This document shows positions 15,641 through 25,266 of a stretch of 64,000 nucleotides of DNA, piece after piece (position 1 is the stretch's first letter; every line of letters begins with the position of its first letter). This DNA comes from Intrasporangium flavum. Lineage in GTDB: Bacteria > Actinomycetota > Actinomycetes > Actinomycetales > Dermatophilaceae. The stretch is from assembly GCF_001956915.1 (NCBI RefSeq), contig NZ_MLJO01000010.1:124001-188000 (forward strand), given 5' to 3'. The notes under the pieces are model-generated. The model ran no database searches and was not told where the DNA came from. It worked only from the letters and a program-made list of their open reading frames with translations. A program made the translations under genes and the position numbers.

Positions 15641-18600
15641 CCGAGACCAGCGTCGGCGCCATCGTCGGATACCTCCGCCTCGACAACTCCGACTGGATGC
15701 GGGAGACCGCCGCGGCCGACGCCGCCATCGACAAGCTCGACGGCAAGGACGCCCACGTCCGGGTCGAGGTCGACGGCGTCGCCAAGGCGATGGCCTCGCT
15801 CGACGCGGTCCGCGGCTCCACTGACAAGGTCCGGGACGCCAACCTCCGGCTCGCGATCGCCCAGGCACGCCTCAACGAGGTCCGCGACCGGGGCAACGCG
15901 AGCGCGTCCCAGATCCTGTCGGCCGAGCGCGGCGTCATCATCGCGCGCCGCTCCGTCGCGGCAGCCACCGGCGAAGCCGCGGACGCCTCCCGGAAGCTGT
16001 CCGAGGCCAACGACCGGGTCGACGAGTCGAACAAGCGCGTCGAGCGGTCCAGCCGCAACGCCCACAGCCGCACCGGCGCGCTCATCACCGCCATCGGCAT
16101 CCTCGGGCCCGCGCTCGTGCCCGTCGCGGCCGGCACGACTGCCCTCGCCGGCGGGTTCGCGACGATGGGCGCGGCGGGCGTGCTGGCCCTCGTCGGCATC
16201 AACGCCGAGATGAAGAAGGGCACCGCGCTCGGCCTCACCTACAAGGCCACCCTTGACGACGGCAAGGCCGCCATCATGGGGCTCGCGCACACCGCCGCGA
16301 GCAACATCCTCGGCCCGCTGCAGGCCGCCATCGCCGACCTGCAGTCCCGGATGCCGCAGCTCAACGGCATCGTCGGCGAGTTCTCCACGATGACCGGCAA
16401 CGCCGCCGGCAACCTCACCTCCGGGCTCCTGTCCGCGCTCATCGCGCTCGAGCCGATGCTGCGCGACGCCGGCGTGTACGTCTACCAGCTGTCGCGCCGC
16501 TTCGACGAGGCCATGTCCGGCGGCGGGGTCGTCGCCTTCGGCGACTACATCCGCTCCGTCTTCCCGCAGGTGATGGACGCCGTCGAGTCCCTCGTCACCC
16601 TCGCTGGGCACCTCGTCACCGCGTTCGCGCCGCTCGGCACCGGAACCCTGGCCATGCTGCGGCTGCTCGCCGACGCCATCAACGCCATCCCCACCGACAC
16701 CCTCGCGGACATCGCCCAGGTCGCCGGGTCGGTCTTCATCGGGTTCAAGGCCTGGCGGGGCCTCTCCGCACCGATCAAGGCCCTCGAGACCGCCCTCGGT
16801 GGTGTCGAGGGCATGTCGACCCGGGCCGCGACGAGCCTCCGGGCCCTGCAGACCTCGGCCGGCATCATCGGCATCGCCCTGGCGGCCCTGTCCTACGTCA
16901 TCTCCTCGAACGCCGAGAGCCAGCGCAACGCCCAGCAGGCCACCGACGACTACGCCGACGCGCTGCGCCGCTCCAATGGCGTCATCGACGAGTCGATCCG
17001 CAAGGTCGCCTACGACACCCTGCAGAAGCAGGGCGCCATCGACGCCGCCAAGAAGCTCGGCATCAGCCTCGACGACGTGACCCTCGCGGCGACGGGCAAC
17101 CAGGACGCCATGCGCCGGGTCAACGTCGTCGTCATGGACGCCATCCAGAACCACCGCGACCTCTGGGGCGCCGCCCACGACCTTCGCTCGGCCCTCGGCG
17201 AGAACAACACCGAGCTGCGCAACGCCCAGCAGGCCAACAAGGACCTCGCCGACGCCACAGGTCAGGCCAATTCCCAGACGCAGGGCTCCGTCGAGGCCAA
17301 CGAGCGCGCCGCCTCCAAGTACGGCATCACCGCCACGACACTCCAGCAGGTCGCCGACGCCCAGCAGAAGACGGCCGACCAGACCGAGATCGCCACGGTC
17401 AAGATGCAGGAGCAGAACGACGCTGCCGGTCTGCTCAAGCAGCAGCTCGACCTCCTCAACGGCAAGCAGCTGTCGAACGAGGAGGCCGTCAACGCCTACG
17501 ACCGCGCCGGCAACGCCCTCGCGCGCCCGATCAAGGACGCCGAGAAGGCCCTCGCCGACGCTCAGAAGCGCGCCCGCGACGTCGCCAACCAGACCGGCCA
17601 CACGACCGGTGGCTCCGGCGTCGCCTCGGCGCAGCTGTCGCTCACGCAGGCCCAGGACAAGCTCACCCGGCTCCAGTCGAGCGGCAAGGCCACCGCCGAG
17701 CAGCTCGCGTCGGCGCAGGACCGCGTCGAGCGGGCCACCCTGCGGCTCACCGAAGCCCAGGGCAAGGCCGGCAAGGTCACCGGTGCGGCCACGAAGGAGC
17801 AGAAGGACTCGGCGAACGCCGCGGTGGCCCAGGCCAAGGCCACGCTCGCGGCGCAGTTCAGCCTCAAGGGCTCCTCCGAGGAGGCCGTCCGCAACCGCGA
17901 CAACATCATCGGCATGGTGAAGGCCGCCTCGATCGCGGCCGGCACCAACGGCGACCTCGCCTCCTCGAACGAGAAGGCGCGCCAGAAGTTCATCCAGATG
18001 CGCGCCGACGTGCTCAAGCAGGCGACCGCCCTCGGGTTCAACAAGGACCAGGTGCAGGAGCTCCTCGACAAGATCGCCCAGGTCCCCGACCACGCGACCC
18101 CGACGAAGTTCGACGCCGACACCGCGCCGGCCACCGGCAAGACGAAGGAGTGGGTCGGCGTCATCAACGGCGTCCCCACCTGGCGCGAGACCACCTTCAA
18201 GGCGAACACCGGCGACGCCCTCGCCGCCCTGGGCACCCTGACCGACGCCATCGCTGGCGTGGCCAGCAAGACCATCACCATCAGCGCCGTCTACGGCAAG
18301 TACGGCCAGGCGGCCGCCCAGGCGGCATCGCAGGCCTCCCGCCGCTCGGACGTCTACTACGGCCACTCGCATGGCGGCACCGTCCGCGGCCCCGGAGGCC
18401 CTCGCGAGGACCGTGCTCTGACGGCGCTGTCCCCGGGCGAAGAGGTCATTCAGAACGGCCCGGCGCAGAAGCACCGCGCGCTGCTCAAGGCCATCAACGA
18501 CGGCTCCTTCGACCGTGGCATGGTCCCCGCGTCGGTCCGGTCGATGATCGCCGGCCGCGGCGCCGTCGTGCCCCTGCCCGCCGCGAGCCGCAGCGCCGCT

Positions 18601-18738
18601 CCGGCGGCAGGCGCGGCCACTGGCGGCCGCGACATCGACTACGAGCGGTTCGAACGCCTCATGGAGCGGGTCATGCGGGCCCTGCCGAACCCGGTGACGT
18701 CCGTCGAGGACATCCAGCGCGCAGCGATGGCGAGGTGA
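15637..18738 (+). CDS. Tape measure protein
   Basis: At 1,033 residues this is the longest gene in the window. It has long Ala/Gln/Lys/Asp-rich helical stretches, a hydrophobic region at about residues 148-195 (ILGPALVPVAAGTTALAGG), a further hydrophobic helix near 405-425, and coiled-coil segments throughout. It sets tail length; at about 1.5 angstrom per residue the tail would be near 150 nm. The GTG start overlaps the chaperone stop as GTGA. No lytic peptidase motif was seen near the C-terminus. Confidence 0.9.
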   Translation: MTETSVGAIVGYLRLDNSDWMRETAAADAAIDKLDGKDAHVRVEVDGVAKAMASLDAVRGSTDKVRDANLRLAIAQARLNEVRDRGNASASQILSAERGVIIARRSVAAATGEAADASRKLSEANDRVDESNKRVERSSRNAHSRTGALITAIGILGPALVPVAAGTTALAGGFATMGAAGVLALVGINAEMKKGTALGLTYKATLDDGKAAIMGLAHTAASNILGPLQAAIADLQSRMPQLNGIVGEFSTMTGNAAGNLTSGLLSALIALEPMLRDAGVYVYQLSRRFDEAMSGGGVVAFGDYIRSVFPQVMDAVESLVTLAGHLVTAFAPLGTGTLAMLRLLADAINAIPTDTLADIAQVAGSVFIGFKAWRGLSAPIKALETALGGVEGMSTRAATSLRALQTSAGIIGIALAALSYVISSNAESQRNAQQATDDYADALRRSNGVIDESIRKVAYDTLQKQGAIDAAKKLGISLDDVTLAATGNQDAMRRVNVVVMDAIQNHRDLWGAAHDLRSALGENNTELRNAQQANKDLADATGQANSQTQGSVEANERAASKYGITATTLQQVADAQQKTADQTEIATVKMQEQNDAAGLLKQQLDLLNGKQLSNEEAVNAYDRAGNALARPIKDAEKALADAQKRARDVANQTGHTTGGSGVASAQLSLTQAQDKLTRLQSSGKATAEQLASAQDRVERATLRLTEAQGKAGKVTGAATKEQKDSANAAVAQAKATLAAQFSLKGSSEEAVRNRDNIIGMVKAASIAAGTNGDLASSNEKARQKFIQMRADVLKQATALGFNKDQVQELLDKIAQVPDHATPTKFDADTAPATGKTKEWVGVINGVPTWRETTFKANTGDALAALGTLTDAIAGVASKTITISAVYGKYGQAAAQAASQASRRSDVYYGHSHGGTVRGPGGPREDRALTALSPGEEVIQNGPAQKHRALLKAINDGSFDRGMVPASVRSMIAGRGAVVPLPAASRSAAPAAGAATGGRDIDYERFERLMERVMRALPNPVTSVEDIQRAAMAR

Positions 18739-18742
18739 CGGC

Positions 18743-19510
18743 GTGGCAACGCTGATCGAGTTCGCGGGCGTCACCTTCAACACCGGAGAGCCCGACGCGG
18801 ACGGGTGCCTCTGGTCGATGCGCGTCCCCCAGGGCTGGGGGCGCCCACCTCAGCAGGTCGACGTCACCGAGCCCACCGTGGCCCCCGGCGGCGACCAGTC
18901 CTCCAACCGTCGCAAGCCCTGGCCGCTGCTCGCCCGCTGGCGCGTCCGCTGCCCCGACGAGGCGACCGCGTGGGCGACCTACAACCGGTGCCACGAGATG
19001 CCCGGCGACGGGCTCGACAGGGCGGCAACGCTCCTCGTCGGTGAGGCCGTCCCGAAGTGGGTCAGCGTCATCCAGACCGCCGCCGACATCACCGAGCCCC
19101 GCGGCAACCTCCTGGTCTTCGCCGAGGTCGAGCTCTCCGCCCTCGTCCCATTCAAGCGCGGCGCCGACGAGCGCTCCATCACCCTGGCCCCCGGCGAGAC
19201 GAAGACCCTACGCAACGCCGGCACCCGCGCTGCCACGCTCGTCGTCACCACGACCGGGGCCGGCACCGTCCAGCTGCGGCAGAACGCCTCCGGCCAGGTC
19301 ATGCGGACCCGCACCAGCGTCGCCACCGGAACGGTCTTCGACTGCCGCGAGCAGTCCGTCACGACGTCGGCCGGCCTCGACATCTTCCCGATGGGCTCAC
19401 CGTCGGAGTGGCTCTCGATCCCCGGCGGCACGCTCACCATCCCGGCCGACACCGGGCTCACCAACCAGGGCACGGCGCCGGTCACGGTGTCCTGCTACGA
19501 CACGTACTGA
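18743..19510 (+). CDS. Distal tail/minor tail protein
   Basis: The 255-residue protein directly follows the tape measure, the Dit position. Its first half (FAGVTFNTGEPDADGCLW, PWPLLARWRVRCPDEATAW) resembles actinophage distal tail proteins. The C-terminal 100 residues are strand-rich with repeated T-V patterns (ATLVVTTTGAGTVQL, GTLTIPADTGLTNQG), probably an Ig or galectin-like domain. It would form the hub joining tube and tip. Confidence 0.75.
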   Translation: MATLIEFAGVTFNTGEPDADGCLWSMRVPQGWGRPPQQVDVTEPTVAPGGDQSSNRRKPWPLLARWRVRCPDEATAWATYNRCHEMPGDGLDRAATLLVGEAVPKWVSVIQTAADITEPRGNLLVFAEVELSALVPFKRGADERSITLAPGETKTLRNAGTRAATLVVTTTGAGTVQLRQNASGQVMRTRTSVATGTVFDCREQSVTTSAGLDIFPMGSPSEWLSIPGGTLTIPADTGLTNQGTAPVTVSCYDTY

Positions 19511-19521
19511 GAGGGGTCCAC

Positions 19522-19887
19522 GTGGACATCTTCGCCCTGCTCATCCTCGCGAAGTACCTCGCCGGCAAGGCATCCCCGCCGGACATGCCGACGTACTACG
19601 CGACCTTCGCGAACAGCGGCAGCGAGGTGGCCGGGATCGTGCGCTCCGCCTTCTACTTCGCCGAACCGGACGTCGTCTCCGACACGGAGATCGACCTGGC
19701 GAACGAGACGCCCATCAGCCTCGACACCCCCGACGGGACCGCCGACGAGATCTGGGTCTACGACTCGCTCTCGGGCGGCAACCGGTGGTTCAAGGAGCCC
19801 ATCGCGGGCGGCCCGATCACCCTCGTCGACGGCGGCAACAAGACGTTCCCGCCCGGCGACTTCACGCACACCCTCGAGATCGCCTGA
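19522..19887 (+). CDS. Hypothetical minor tail protein
   Basis: The 121-residue product starts at a GTG preceded by GAGAGGGG. It opens with a short hydrophobic helix (IFALLILAKYLAG) and then a strand-rich body (EIWVYDSLSGGNRWF). Location between the distal tail gene and receptor-binding genes suggests a tip component. No family is recognised. Confidence 0.6.
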   Translation: MDIFALLILAKYLAGKASPPDMPTYYATFANSGSEVAGIVRSAFYFAEPDVVSDTEIDLANETPISLDTPDGTADEIWVYDSLSGGNRWFKEPIAGGPITLVDGGNKTFPPGDFTHTLEIA

Positions 19888-19903
19888 GCCACAAGGAGAC
19901 CCC

Positions 19904-20302
19904 ATGGCCACCCTCATCACCGACGCCGAGCGCAACTACCTGGCCGACCAGGAGGCCGCGCGCATCACCCACCTGTCCCTGCACACGGCCTCGCCGGGCA
20001 CGACGGGCGCCAGCGAGGCCAGCGGCGGGTCCCCCGCCTACGCGCGCAAGGCAGTCACCTTCAACGCCGCGGGTGCCGTGGGCCCGCTCGGCCCGACGCT
20101 GCAGCCGGCCACCGTCGGCGTGGCCTGGTCCTCGGAGGTCACCTTCGACGTCGCCTCCGGCACCTACTCGCACTGGGGCGCCTGGTCGGCGTCGACGTCG
20201 GGCACCTACCGGCTCGGGAACACGCTGAGCGCGTCGCAGTCCCCGACCGGGCAGGCCCAGATCAAGCACTCCATCGCGGTCGGCCCGTTCTCGGGCGCCT
20301 GA
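19904..20302 (+). CDS. Tail fibre-like protein
   Basis: The 132-residue beta-rich protein contains LSLHTASPGTTGASEASGG and YARKAVTFNAAG, a signature common in small actinophage tail proteins (LHTADPG type), then GTYSHWGAWSASTSGTYRLG. AAGGAG is placed well before the ATG. It is probably a trimeric tip or fibre-base protein. Confidence 0.65.
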   Translation: MATLITDAERNYLADQEAARITHLSLHTASPGTTGASEASGGSPAYARKAVTFNAAGAVGPLGPTLQPATVGVAWSSEVTFDVASGTYSHWGAWSASTSGTYRLGNTLSASQSPTGQAQIKHSIAVGPFSGA

Positions 20303-20310
20303 GCGACGCC

Positions 20311-20955
20311 ATGAGCAATCTCACGACGACGTTCGTCGACGGATCAGGCGGCGGCACCCCGATCGATGCTGCGTGGCTCAACGCGGTCAACGCGGCGCTC
20401 AACCCGTGGCGCAGTCGCGCGGCGCTTCCTCTGACCAGCCTCACGGGTTGGACGGCCGGCACTGGGACATGGACCGCCGACGCCAACGGCATCCACCAGA
20501 CCGACGCCTCCACCTCGACGAAGCGCCTGCGGTACACCGCCTCGCGGATCCAGCTCGCCAGTGCGGTCGTCGAGGTCGAGGTCCGACTCGACAGCGGCGC
20601 CGGCAATGCCGGTCTGACGCTGCGCACCGGGCCGGGTGACGTAACGCAGGGCCAGCGTGTCGACCTGCGGGGCGACGGCACGAACGTCACCGCGGTCGGT
20701 TTCGAGTCTGACGCGTTCACAGCCCAAGGCACCTACGCCCTCGACTCCTCGATCGCCTACGGCACGTGGATCAAGCTGCGAGCACAGATCCACGGCTCCG
20801 CCCTCGCAGTGTCCATCAACGACACGCTGCTGACCACAGCGAAGGTCGATTGGGGCAACAACGGGCCCTACCTCGGCCTCGTCTGCTACTCGGCCGCAGC
20901 CTCCTGGCGCAACCTCAAGGTATGGACCCTGGTCGGTCCGACCGAGGCTCTCTAG
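20311..20955 (+). CDS. Tail protein with concanavalin-like (LamG-type) domain
   Basis: After a 45-residue leader (including DAAWLNAVNAALNPW, a usual attachment segment in actinophage fibres), the rest fits a jelly-roll lectin fold: ASAVVEVEVRLDSG, NAGLTLRTGPGD, SIAYGTWIKLRAQIHGSAL, LGLVCYSAAASWRNLKVW. Such domains bind sugars, here presumably cell-wall glycans, so the protein may contribute to host recognition. Confidence 0.7.
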   Translation: MSNLTTTFVDGSGGGTPIDAAWLNAVNAALNPWRSRAALPLTSLTGWTAGTGTWTADANGIHQTDASTSTKRLRYTASRIQLASAVVEVEVRLDSGAGNAGLTLRTGPGDVTQGQRVDLRGDGTNVTAVGFESDAFTAQGTYALDSSIAYGTWIKLRAQIHGSALAVSINDTLLTTAKVDWGNNGPYLGLVCYSAAASWRNLKVWTLVGPTEAL

Positions 20956-20970
20956 CAAGGAAGGACGCCC

Positions 20971-23502
20971 GTGGCCTACCCCGGTACCAGCACCTTCCCC
21001 GGAGCGAGCACTTTCCCAGGTGCTATCGACGCCGCGACCACGACCGGCTCCGGTCCCGTGTCGGTGGGGTCGTCATCCGCCTCGAGCCTCGTGCCGGTCA
21101 CCACGGGGATGAGCCCAGTCGGCGCTGGGTCGTCCGCGCGCACGATCCCCGTCGCGACGACCTCCGGCACCGCGCCCGTCACCGTCGAGTCCTCCTCGAG
21201 CACGTCGACCGAGGGCGTGGCGCAGACCACCACCGGTGAGTCGCCCGTCACGGTGGAGTCGTCGTCGGGCACCGAACTCGTCCTACCCACGACCACCGGC
21301 GAGTCCCCAGTCAGCGTCAGCTCGTCCTGCACGACCGCGGTCATTCTCGCGACCACTGGAACATCACCGATCGGGGTCGGATCTAGCAGCCGCACGCTCG
21401 CCGAGGCCGACCTTCTCGCCGCCCACGGCACCACCCGCTTCACCAGCCACGCCGGCACCCCGACCACCCCCGACGTCGTCGCGGCGCACGGCACCACCCG
21501 GTTCAGCAGCCACCTCGGCCTGCCCCGAGACGTCGAGCACGTCAGCGCGCACGGCACCACCCGGTTCAGCACCAGCGCGACACCGCTGCGCCTCTTCAAG
21601 ATCGACGCCACCACCCACCTGCCCCAGTTCCGGCTCCTCGTCGTCGACCGCACCGGCACCCCGCTCGGCGAGCTCAAGGGCGCCCAGCTCGGCGACGCCA
21701 CCTACGCACAGGGCGGCGTCCTCACCTTCTCCTTCACCATCCGCAAGAACCACCCCCGCGCGCACCTGCTCGACATCGGCACGGAGGTGCAAATCTGGTC
21801 CGGCGACGAGATGATCCGCGAGTCGTGGTTCGTCATCGTCGAGGACCCCACCGACGGCGGCCCCACCTGGACCTTCAAGTGCGAAGGCACCCGCTGGCAC
21901 CTGGGGAACGCCATCATCGGCCGGCCCCGCCCCGAGCTGCTCAAGAACGGCGGCTTCGAGGACAACCTCAAGCACTGGCACCCCGTCGTCTTCCCCGGCT
22001 CAGCCTCCATGGCTCCCCCGACCAGCCAGATCGTCAAGGGCGCCCAGGCCCTCGCCGGCGGCAAGGCGCTGCGCACCACCGCGGTCCTCAAGGTCGTCGT
22101 CAAGGAGGAGAAGACCGCCGCGATCTTCAAGGGCAACCAGCCCTACGCCGGTAGCCCGCTCGCCTCCGGCTACCTGGCCGGCGGCGAGCAGATCATCCGC
22201 AACCTCGTCGCCGACATCCCCAAGGGCCAGACGATCACCCTCGAGGCCTTCACCGCCGACGTCGACTCCGGCAACGGCCAGAAGCTCTCCGAGCGCCGCG
22301 CGGCCGCCGCGAAGGCCACCATCCTCGCCGCCCGACCGGACCTGCACGTCAACGACTACGGCCGCGGCGAGACCGTCCAGGTCGCCCCCAACGACACCCC
22401 CGCCAACCAGGCCAAGAACCGCCGCATCCTGCTCACGTGGGACGGCACCCGCATCGGTCACCGGCAGGCCCACAACCAGTGGTTCACCTTCGAGAACGAC
22501 ACCCGCGTCCCGACCGCTCTCGAGATCTCCCTGTGGGCCAACCTCATCGACTACGTCGGCCCCTCCAAGGACGGCTGGCTCGGCTACATCAACCGCCGCC
22601 ACGCCAGCGCCCCGCACAAGATCCTCGACGAGAAGTGGGTCACCCTGCCGCCCACCTTCCCGAAGCAGCGCTGGACACCCCAGAGCTTCTCCATCGACGC
22701 ACCGGCCAACAGCACCGACATCTACGAGCTGCGCCTCTACGGCACAGCCGGCGACACCATCTTCGACGAGGTGTCCGTCAAGCCCAACGTGCTCACCGCC
22801 TGGTACAACGTCACCCGCCCGACGCTCTACGCCGGCCTCATCGCCCACGCCCAGGACCCCACCTTCGGCAAGGTCGACCTCAACATCGAGACCAACTGCC
22901 CCTCCTTCGGCATCCGCGACGACTACGAGTACGAGCACAAGCGCCACCGCACCGTCAACGACGCCCTCGCCGAGCAGCTCTCCGCCGACGACTCCCCCGA
23001 GTTCTGGATCGACACCACCCCCACCCGGCGCATCGCCCGCACCGCCGCCCGCCGCGGCCGCCGATCCCAGGTGCACCTCGAGCTCGGCGGCGTCGTCGAG
23101 GACTTCACCACCGGCGGCGACGCCGACAAGCGCGCCACCGTCGGCATCGTCACCTCCGACATCGACGGCGGCGCCGTGCTCGAGGCCTACGCCCGCGGCC
23201 CCAGGGTCAACGGCCTGGCCTTCGAGCGCACCCGCGCCACCGAGCCCAACCGCACCGTCGCCCGGGCCGGGCAGATCGCCCGCCAGATGATCCGCTACGG
23301 CAGCACCAGCGACGACATCACCTCCGTAACGTGCAAGCCGTCCAAGACGCTCATGCTGCTGCAGCGCGTCTGGGTCGGCGACGTGTGCCGCACCACCGTC
23401 AAGCAGGGCGGCGTCAACGCCGACAGCGACCACCGCGTCACCGAGGTCCGCATCTCTTTCGCGCGCAGGCAGATCACCTACGAGCTCGCCCAGGAGGTGT
23501 GA
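20971..23502 (+). CDS. Large tail-tip protein with repeats and OmpA-like domain
   Basis: The 843-residue protein has four parts. Residues 1-22 carry PGTSTFPG-type motifs. Residues 23 to about 205 are nine degenerate 21-residue repeats. Next comes a region like actinophage minor tail proteins (LLVVDRTGTPLGELKGA, TWTFKCEGTRWHLG). From about 325 to 605 a carbohydrate-binding-like module (LLKNGGFEDNLKHWHP ... DTIFDEVSVKP) is interrupted by an OmpA-C-like segment at about 418-490, with LSERRAAAAKA, YGRGE and NDTPANQAKNRR. The C-terminal part resembles siphophage Tal/ReqiPepy6-type proteins. It probably contacts peptidoglycan or wall glycans at adsorption. The GTG start follows AAGGAAGG. Confidence 0.75.
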   Translation: MAYPGTSTFPGASTFPGAIDAATTTGSGPVSVGSSSASSLVPVTTGMSPVGAGSSARTIPVATTSGTAPVTVESSSSTSTEGVAQTTTGESPVTVESSSGTELVLPTTTGESPVSVSSSCTTAVILATTGTSPIGVGSSSRTLAEADLLAAHGTTRFTSHAGTPTTPDVVAAHGTTRFSSHLGLPRDVEHVSAHGTTRFSTSATPLRLFKIDATTHLPQFRLLVVDRTGTPLGELKGAQLGDATYAQGGVLTFSFTIRKNHPRAHLLDIGTEVQIWSGDEMIRESWFVIVEDPTDGGPTWTFKCEGTRWHLGNAIIGRPRPELLKNGGFEDNLKHWHPVVFPGSASMAPPTSQIVKGAQALAGGKALRTTAVLKVVVKEEKTAAIFKGNQPYAGSPLASGYLAGGEQIIRNLVADIPKGQTITLEAFTADVDSGNGQKLSERRAAAAKATILAARPDLHVNDYGRGETVQVAPNDTPANQAKNRRILLTWDGTRIGHRQAHNQWFTFENDTRVPTALEISLWANLIDYVGPSKDGWLGYINRRHASAPHKILDEKWVTLPPTFPKQRWTPQSFSIDAPANSTDIYELRLYGTAGDTIFDEVSVKPNVLTAWYNVTRPTLYAGLIAHAQDPTFGKVDLNIETNCPSFGIRDDYEYEHKRHRTVNDALAEQLSADDSPEFWIDTTPTRRIARTAARRGRRSQVHLELGGVVEDFTTGGDADKRATVGIVTSDIDGGAVLEAYARGPRVNGLAFERTRATEPNRTVARAGQIARQMIRYGSTSDDITSVTCKPSKTLMLLQRVWVGDVCRTTVKQGGVNADSDHRVTEVRISFARRQITYELAQEV
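21037..21585 (+). repeat. Coding repeats, nine units of about 63 bp
   Basis: Six units read TTGxSPVxVxSS plus 8-10 variable residues. Three more read AHGTTRFSSH plus a variable linker. All have a period near 21 residues. The DNA copies are diverged, so these are protein-level repeats, probably a fibrous stalk, rather than a recent tandem duplication. Confidence 0.65.
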
Positions 23503-23503
23503 C

Positions 23504-23713
23504 ATGGGACAGCCCGAGCGCCCGAGTGATCGTCGCACCCCACGCAGCGAGGTCGCACGCCTCGACGACGCCGTGGCGGCCGAGCGCCGCAACCGCGTCA
23601 AGGACAACGAGGTCGAAGGCCTCGTCCTGATCCGCGAGCAAGCGTCCTCCTCGTGGGTCGATGGTGTCGCCTGGATCAAGCGGCCCGGCGAGGTTGGCGG
23701 CGGCGCGCCGTGA
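23504..23713 (+). CDS. Small hypothetical tail-region protein (69 aa)
   Basis: The product is charged and mostly helical (TPRSEVARLDDAVAAERR), ending in EGLVLIREQASSSWVDG. It starts 1 base after the tail-tip stop and its own stop overlaps the next start as GTGA, which supports it as a real operon member. Function unknown. Confidence 0.6.
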   Translation: MGQPERPSDRRTPRSEVARLDDAVAAERRNRVKDNEVEGLVLIREQASSSWVDGVAWIKRPGEVGGGAP

Positions 23714-25266
23714 CCGTTGCGTGGCCGGGCGAGCAGCTCGCCCTCTACGACGTCGTCGTCGAGGCCGGCCCGCTCGACCCCTACGGCGACCTGTACTACG
23801 CCCTCGACGTCCGAGAGAGCGCCGACACCACCGTCACCGTCAACGCCGGCGACCAGTTCTACCTCTACTCCGACATCCCCCGTCTCGCGATCCCGGGCGA
23901 CGTCCTGGGCGAGTGCAACTGGATCATCGACGTCACGGCCGGCGCCGCCTCCGTCACCGTCGAGACCGGCTTCGACCCGGACTGGTCCTACAGCCCCCCG
24001 TTCGGCTGGGCGCCCACCGCCGTCTCGTCACTGGTGGCGGGCCGAGCAGTCGTGCCGCTCCCGGCCGGAGACCGCAGCTTCGAGCGGCTCTGGAACGACG
24101 GCGCGCCGCTGCTGCGGGTCACCGTCATCTCGGGCTCGGCGACCCTGCGCGCGGCGTGGCTGCAGGTCGAGCCCCCAGACGGGCTCAAGGTCCTCGATGG
24201 CTGGACCTGGTCAACGTGGACCGAGCCGGGCCTCGTGCCCGCCAAGGCCGACGCCGGCAACGGCAACGCCGGCGCAGGCGTCACCATCCCCGACGACGCG
24301 GATCCGAACCACGCCATGGACGCAGTCCGCCACGACGGGTCCGCGACCCGAGGCAGCAGCCTCGCCCCGCCCGGTACGGCTCCGTACTCCTACATGAGCC
24401 TCGGCCCCACAGACGGGGACCTGTTCGCCACCGCAGCCACCGCCACCGGGTACGACCGCTCCGGTGCCGTCCTATCGAGCCCGCCGGAGAGCTATGCCGA
24501 CCTCAACATCGGCTACTCCAACGGCTACTGGCGCGAGCGACCCACCCTCCGCCAGCTCCCGCCGGAGTTCAGCCTGCTCAAGCGCGGCCGTGACTGGGTC
24601 CCCATCAACCCCAGCGACTTCACGTGGACCGGCTCGGTGGAGTTCGACCCTGACGGCCACACCGTCGGCATCCGCTGGGCAGACATCTACCTCGACGTCG
24701 TCGCCGCCGGCGGCGGCAGCGACGAGATCTCCGGCAACATCGGCTACGCCACGGGCATCCTTCTCGCGCCCGTCTCAGGCTGGACCGGGTCATTCGGGTC
24801 CTGGCCGCCCCCGCTCGGAGCCCAGGTCGTCGACCTGCCTGCCCCGCACGCCCCTGACATCGACCCCCTCTTGCCGATGACCCCAGCGCCCGGCTCGGAC
24901 TGGACGATCACTGCCTACACCGACATGGCAGTCGGCGCCTACCCCGTCAACGACGAGTGGCAGCAGTGGGACGTCCGCCCCCACGGCGGGTCCCTTGGCA
25001 CGGCCATCTACATCTGGCACCAGATGCCGGACTACCGCTACCGCGTGCCGGTCTTCGTCCCGTCCCCCGACGCGGTGGGCCGTGAGCCGCAGTTCTTCGT
25101 CCGCATCGACGGGATCGACCGGGCGGTTGGGTTCGGCAAGCCCGCCGACGACGACGGCCACGTCTTTGCCGTCTCCACCGCGCTCGGCCAGTACCGCGAC
25201 ATGACGCTCGCTGAGTACGCCTCCGTCGCAGGGCCGCTCCCCGACTTCACCCCGGACTGGTCATGA
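23710..25266 (+). CDS. Minor tail/receptor-binding protein
   Basis: The 518-residue beta-rich protein has a GTG start coupled to the previous stop. It has many aromatic and Gly/Asp-rich loops (FDPDWSYSPPFGWAPT, IGYSNGYWRERPTLRQ), and no transmembrane or enzymatic motif. Several segments suggest stacked beta-sandwich domains. Position at the end of the tail cluster fits an adhesin. The identity is by context only. Confidence 0.6.
   Translation: MTVAWPGEQLALYDVVVEAGPLDPYGDLYYALDVRESADTTVTVNAGDQFYLYSDIPRLAIPGDVLGECNWIIDVTAGAASVTVETGFDPDWSYSPPFGWAPTAVSSLVAGRAVVPLPAGDRSFERLWNDGAPLLRVTVISGSATLRAAWLQVEPPDGLKVLDGWTWSTWTEPGLVPAKADAGNGNAGAGVTIPDDADPNHAMDAVRHDGSATRGSSLAPPGTAPYSYMSLGPTDGDLFATAATATGYDRSGAVLSSPPESYADLNIGYSNGYWRERPTLRQLPPEFSLLKRGRDWVPINPSDFTWTGSVEFDPDGHTVGIRWADIYLDVVAAGGGSDEISGNIGYATGILLAPVSGWTGSFGSWPPPLGAQVVDLPAPHAPDIDPLLPMTPAPGSDWTITAYTDMAVGAYPVNDEWQQWDVRPHGGSLGTAIYIWHQMPDYRYRVPVFVPSPDAVGREPQFFVRIDGIDRAVGFGKPADDDGHVFAVSTALGQYRDMTLAEYASVAGPLPDFTPDWS

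Noticed and set aside
15532-18783. 1,083-codon minus-strand frame across the tape measure gene
   Set aside because: Same cause: high GC removes stop codons on the other strand. Composition is non-protein-like and no ribosome site exists.
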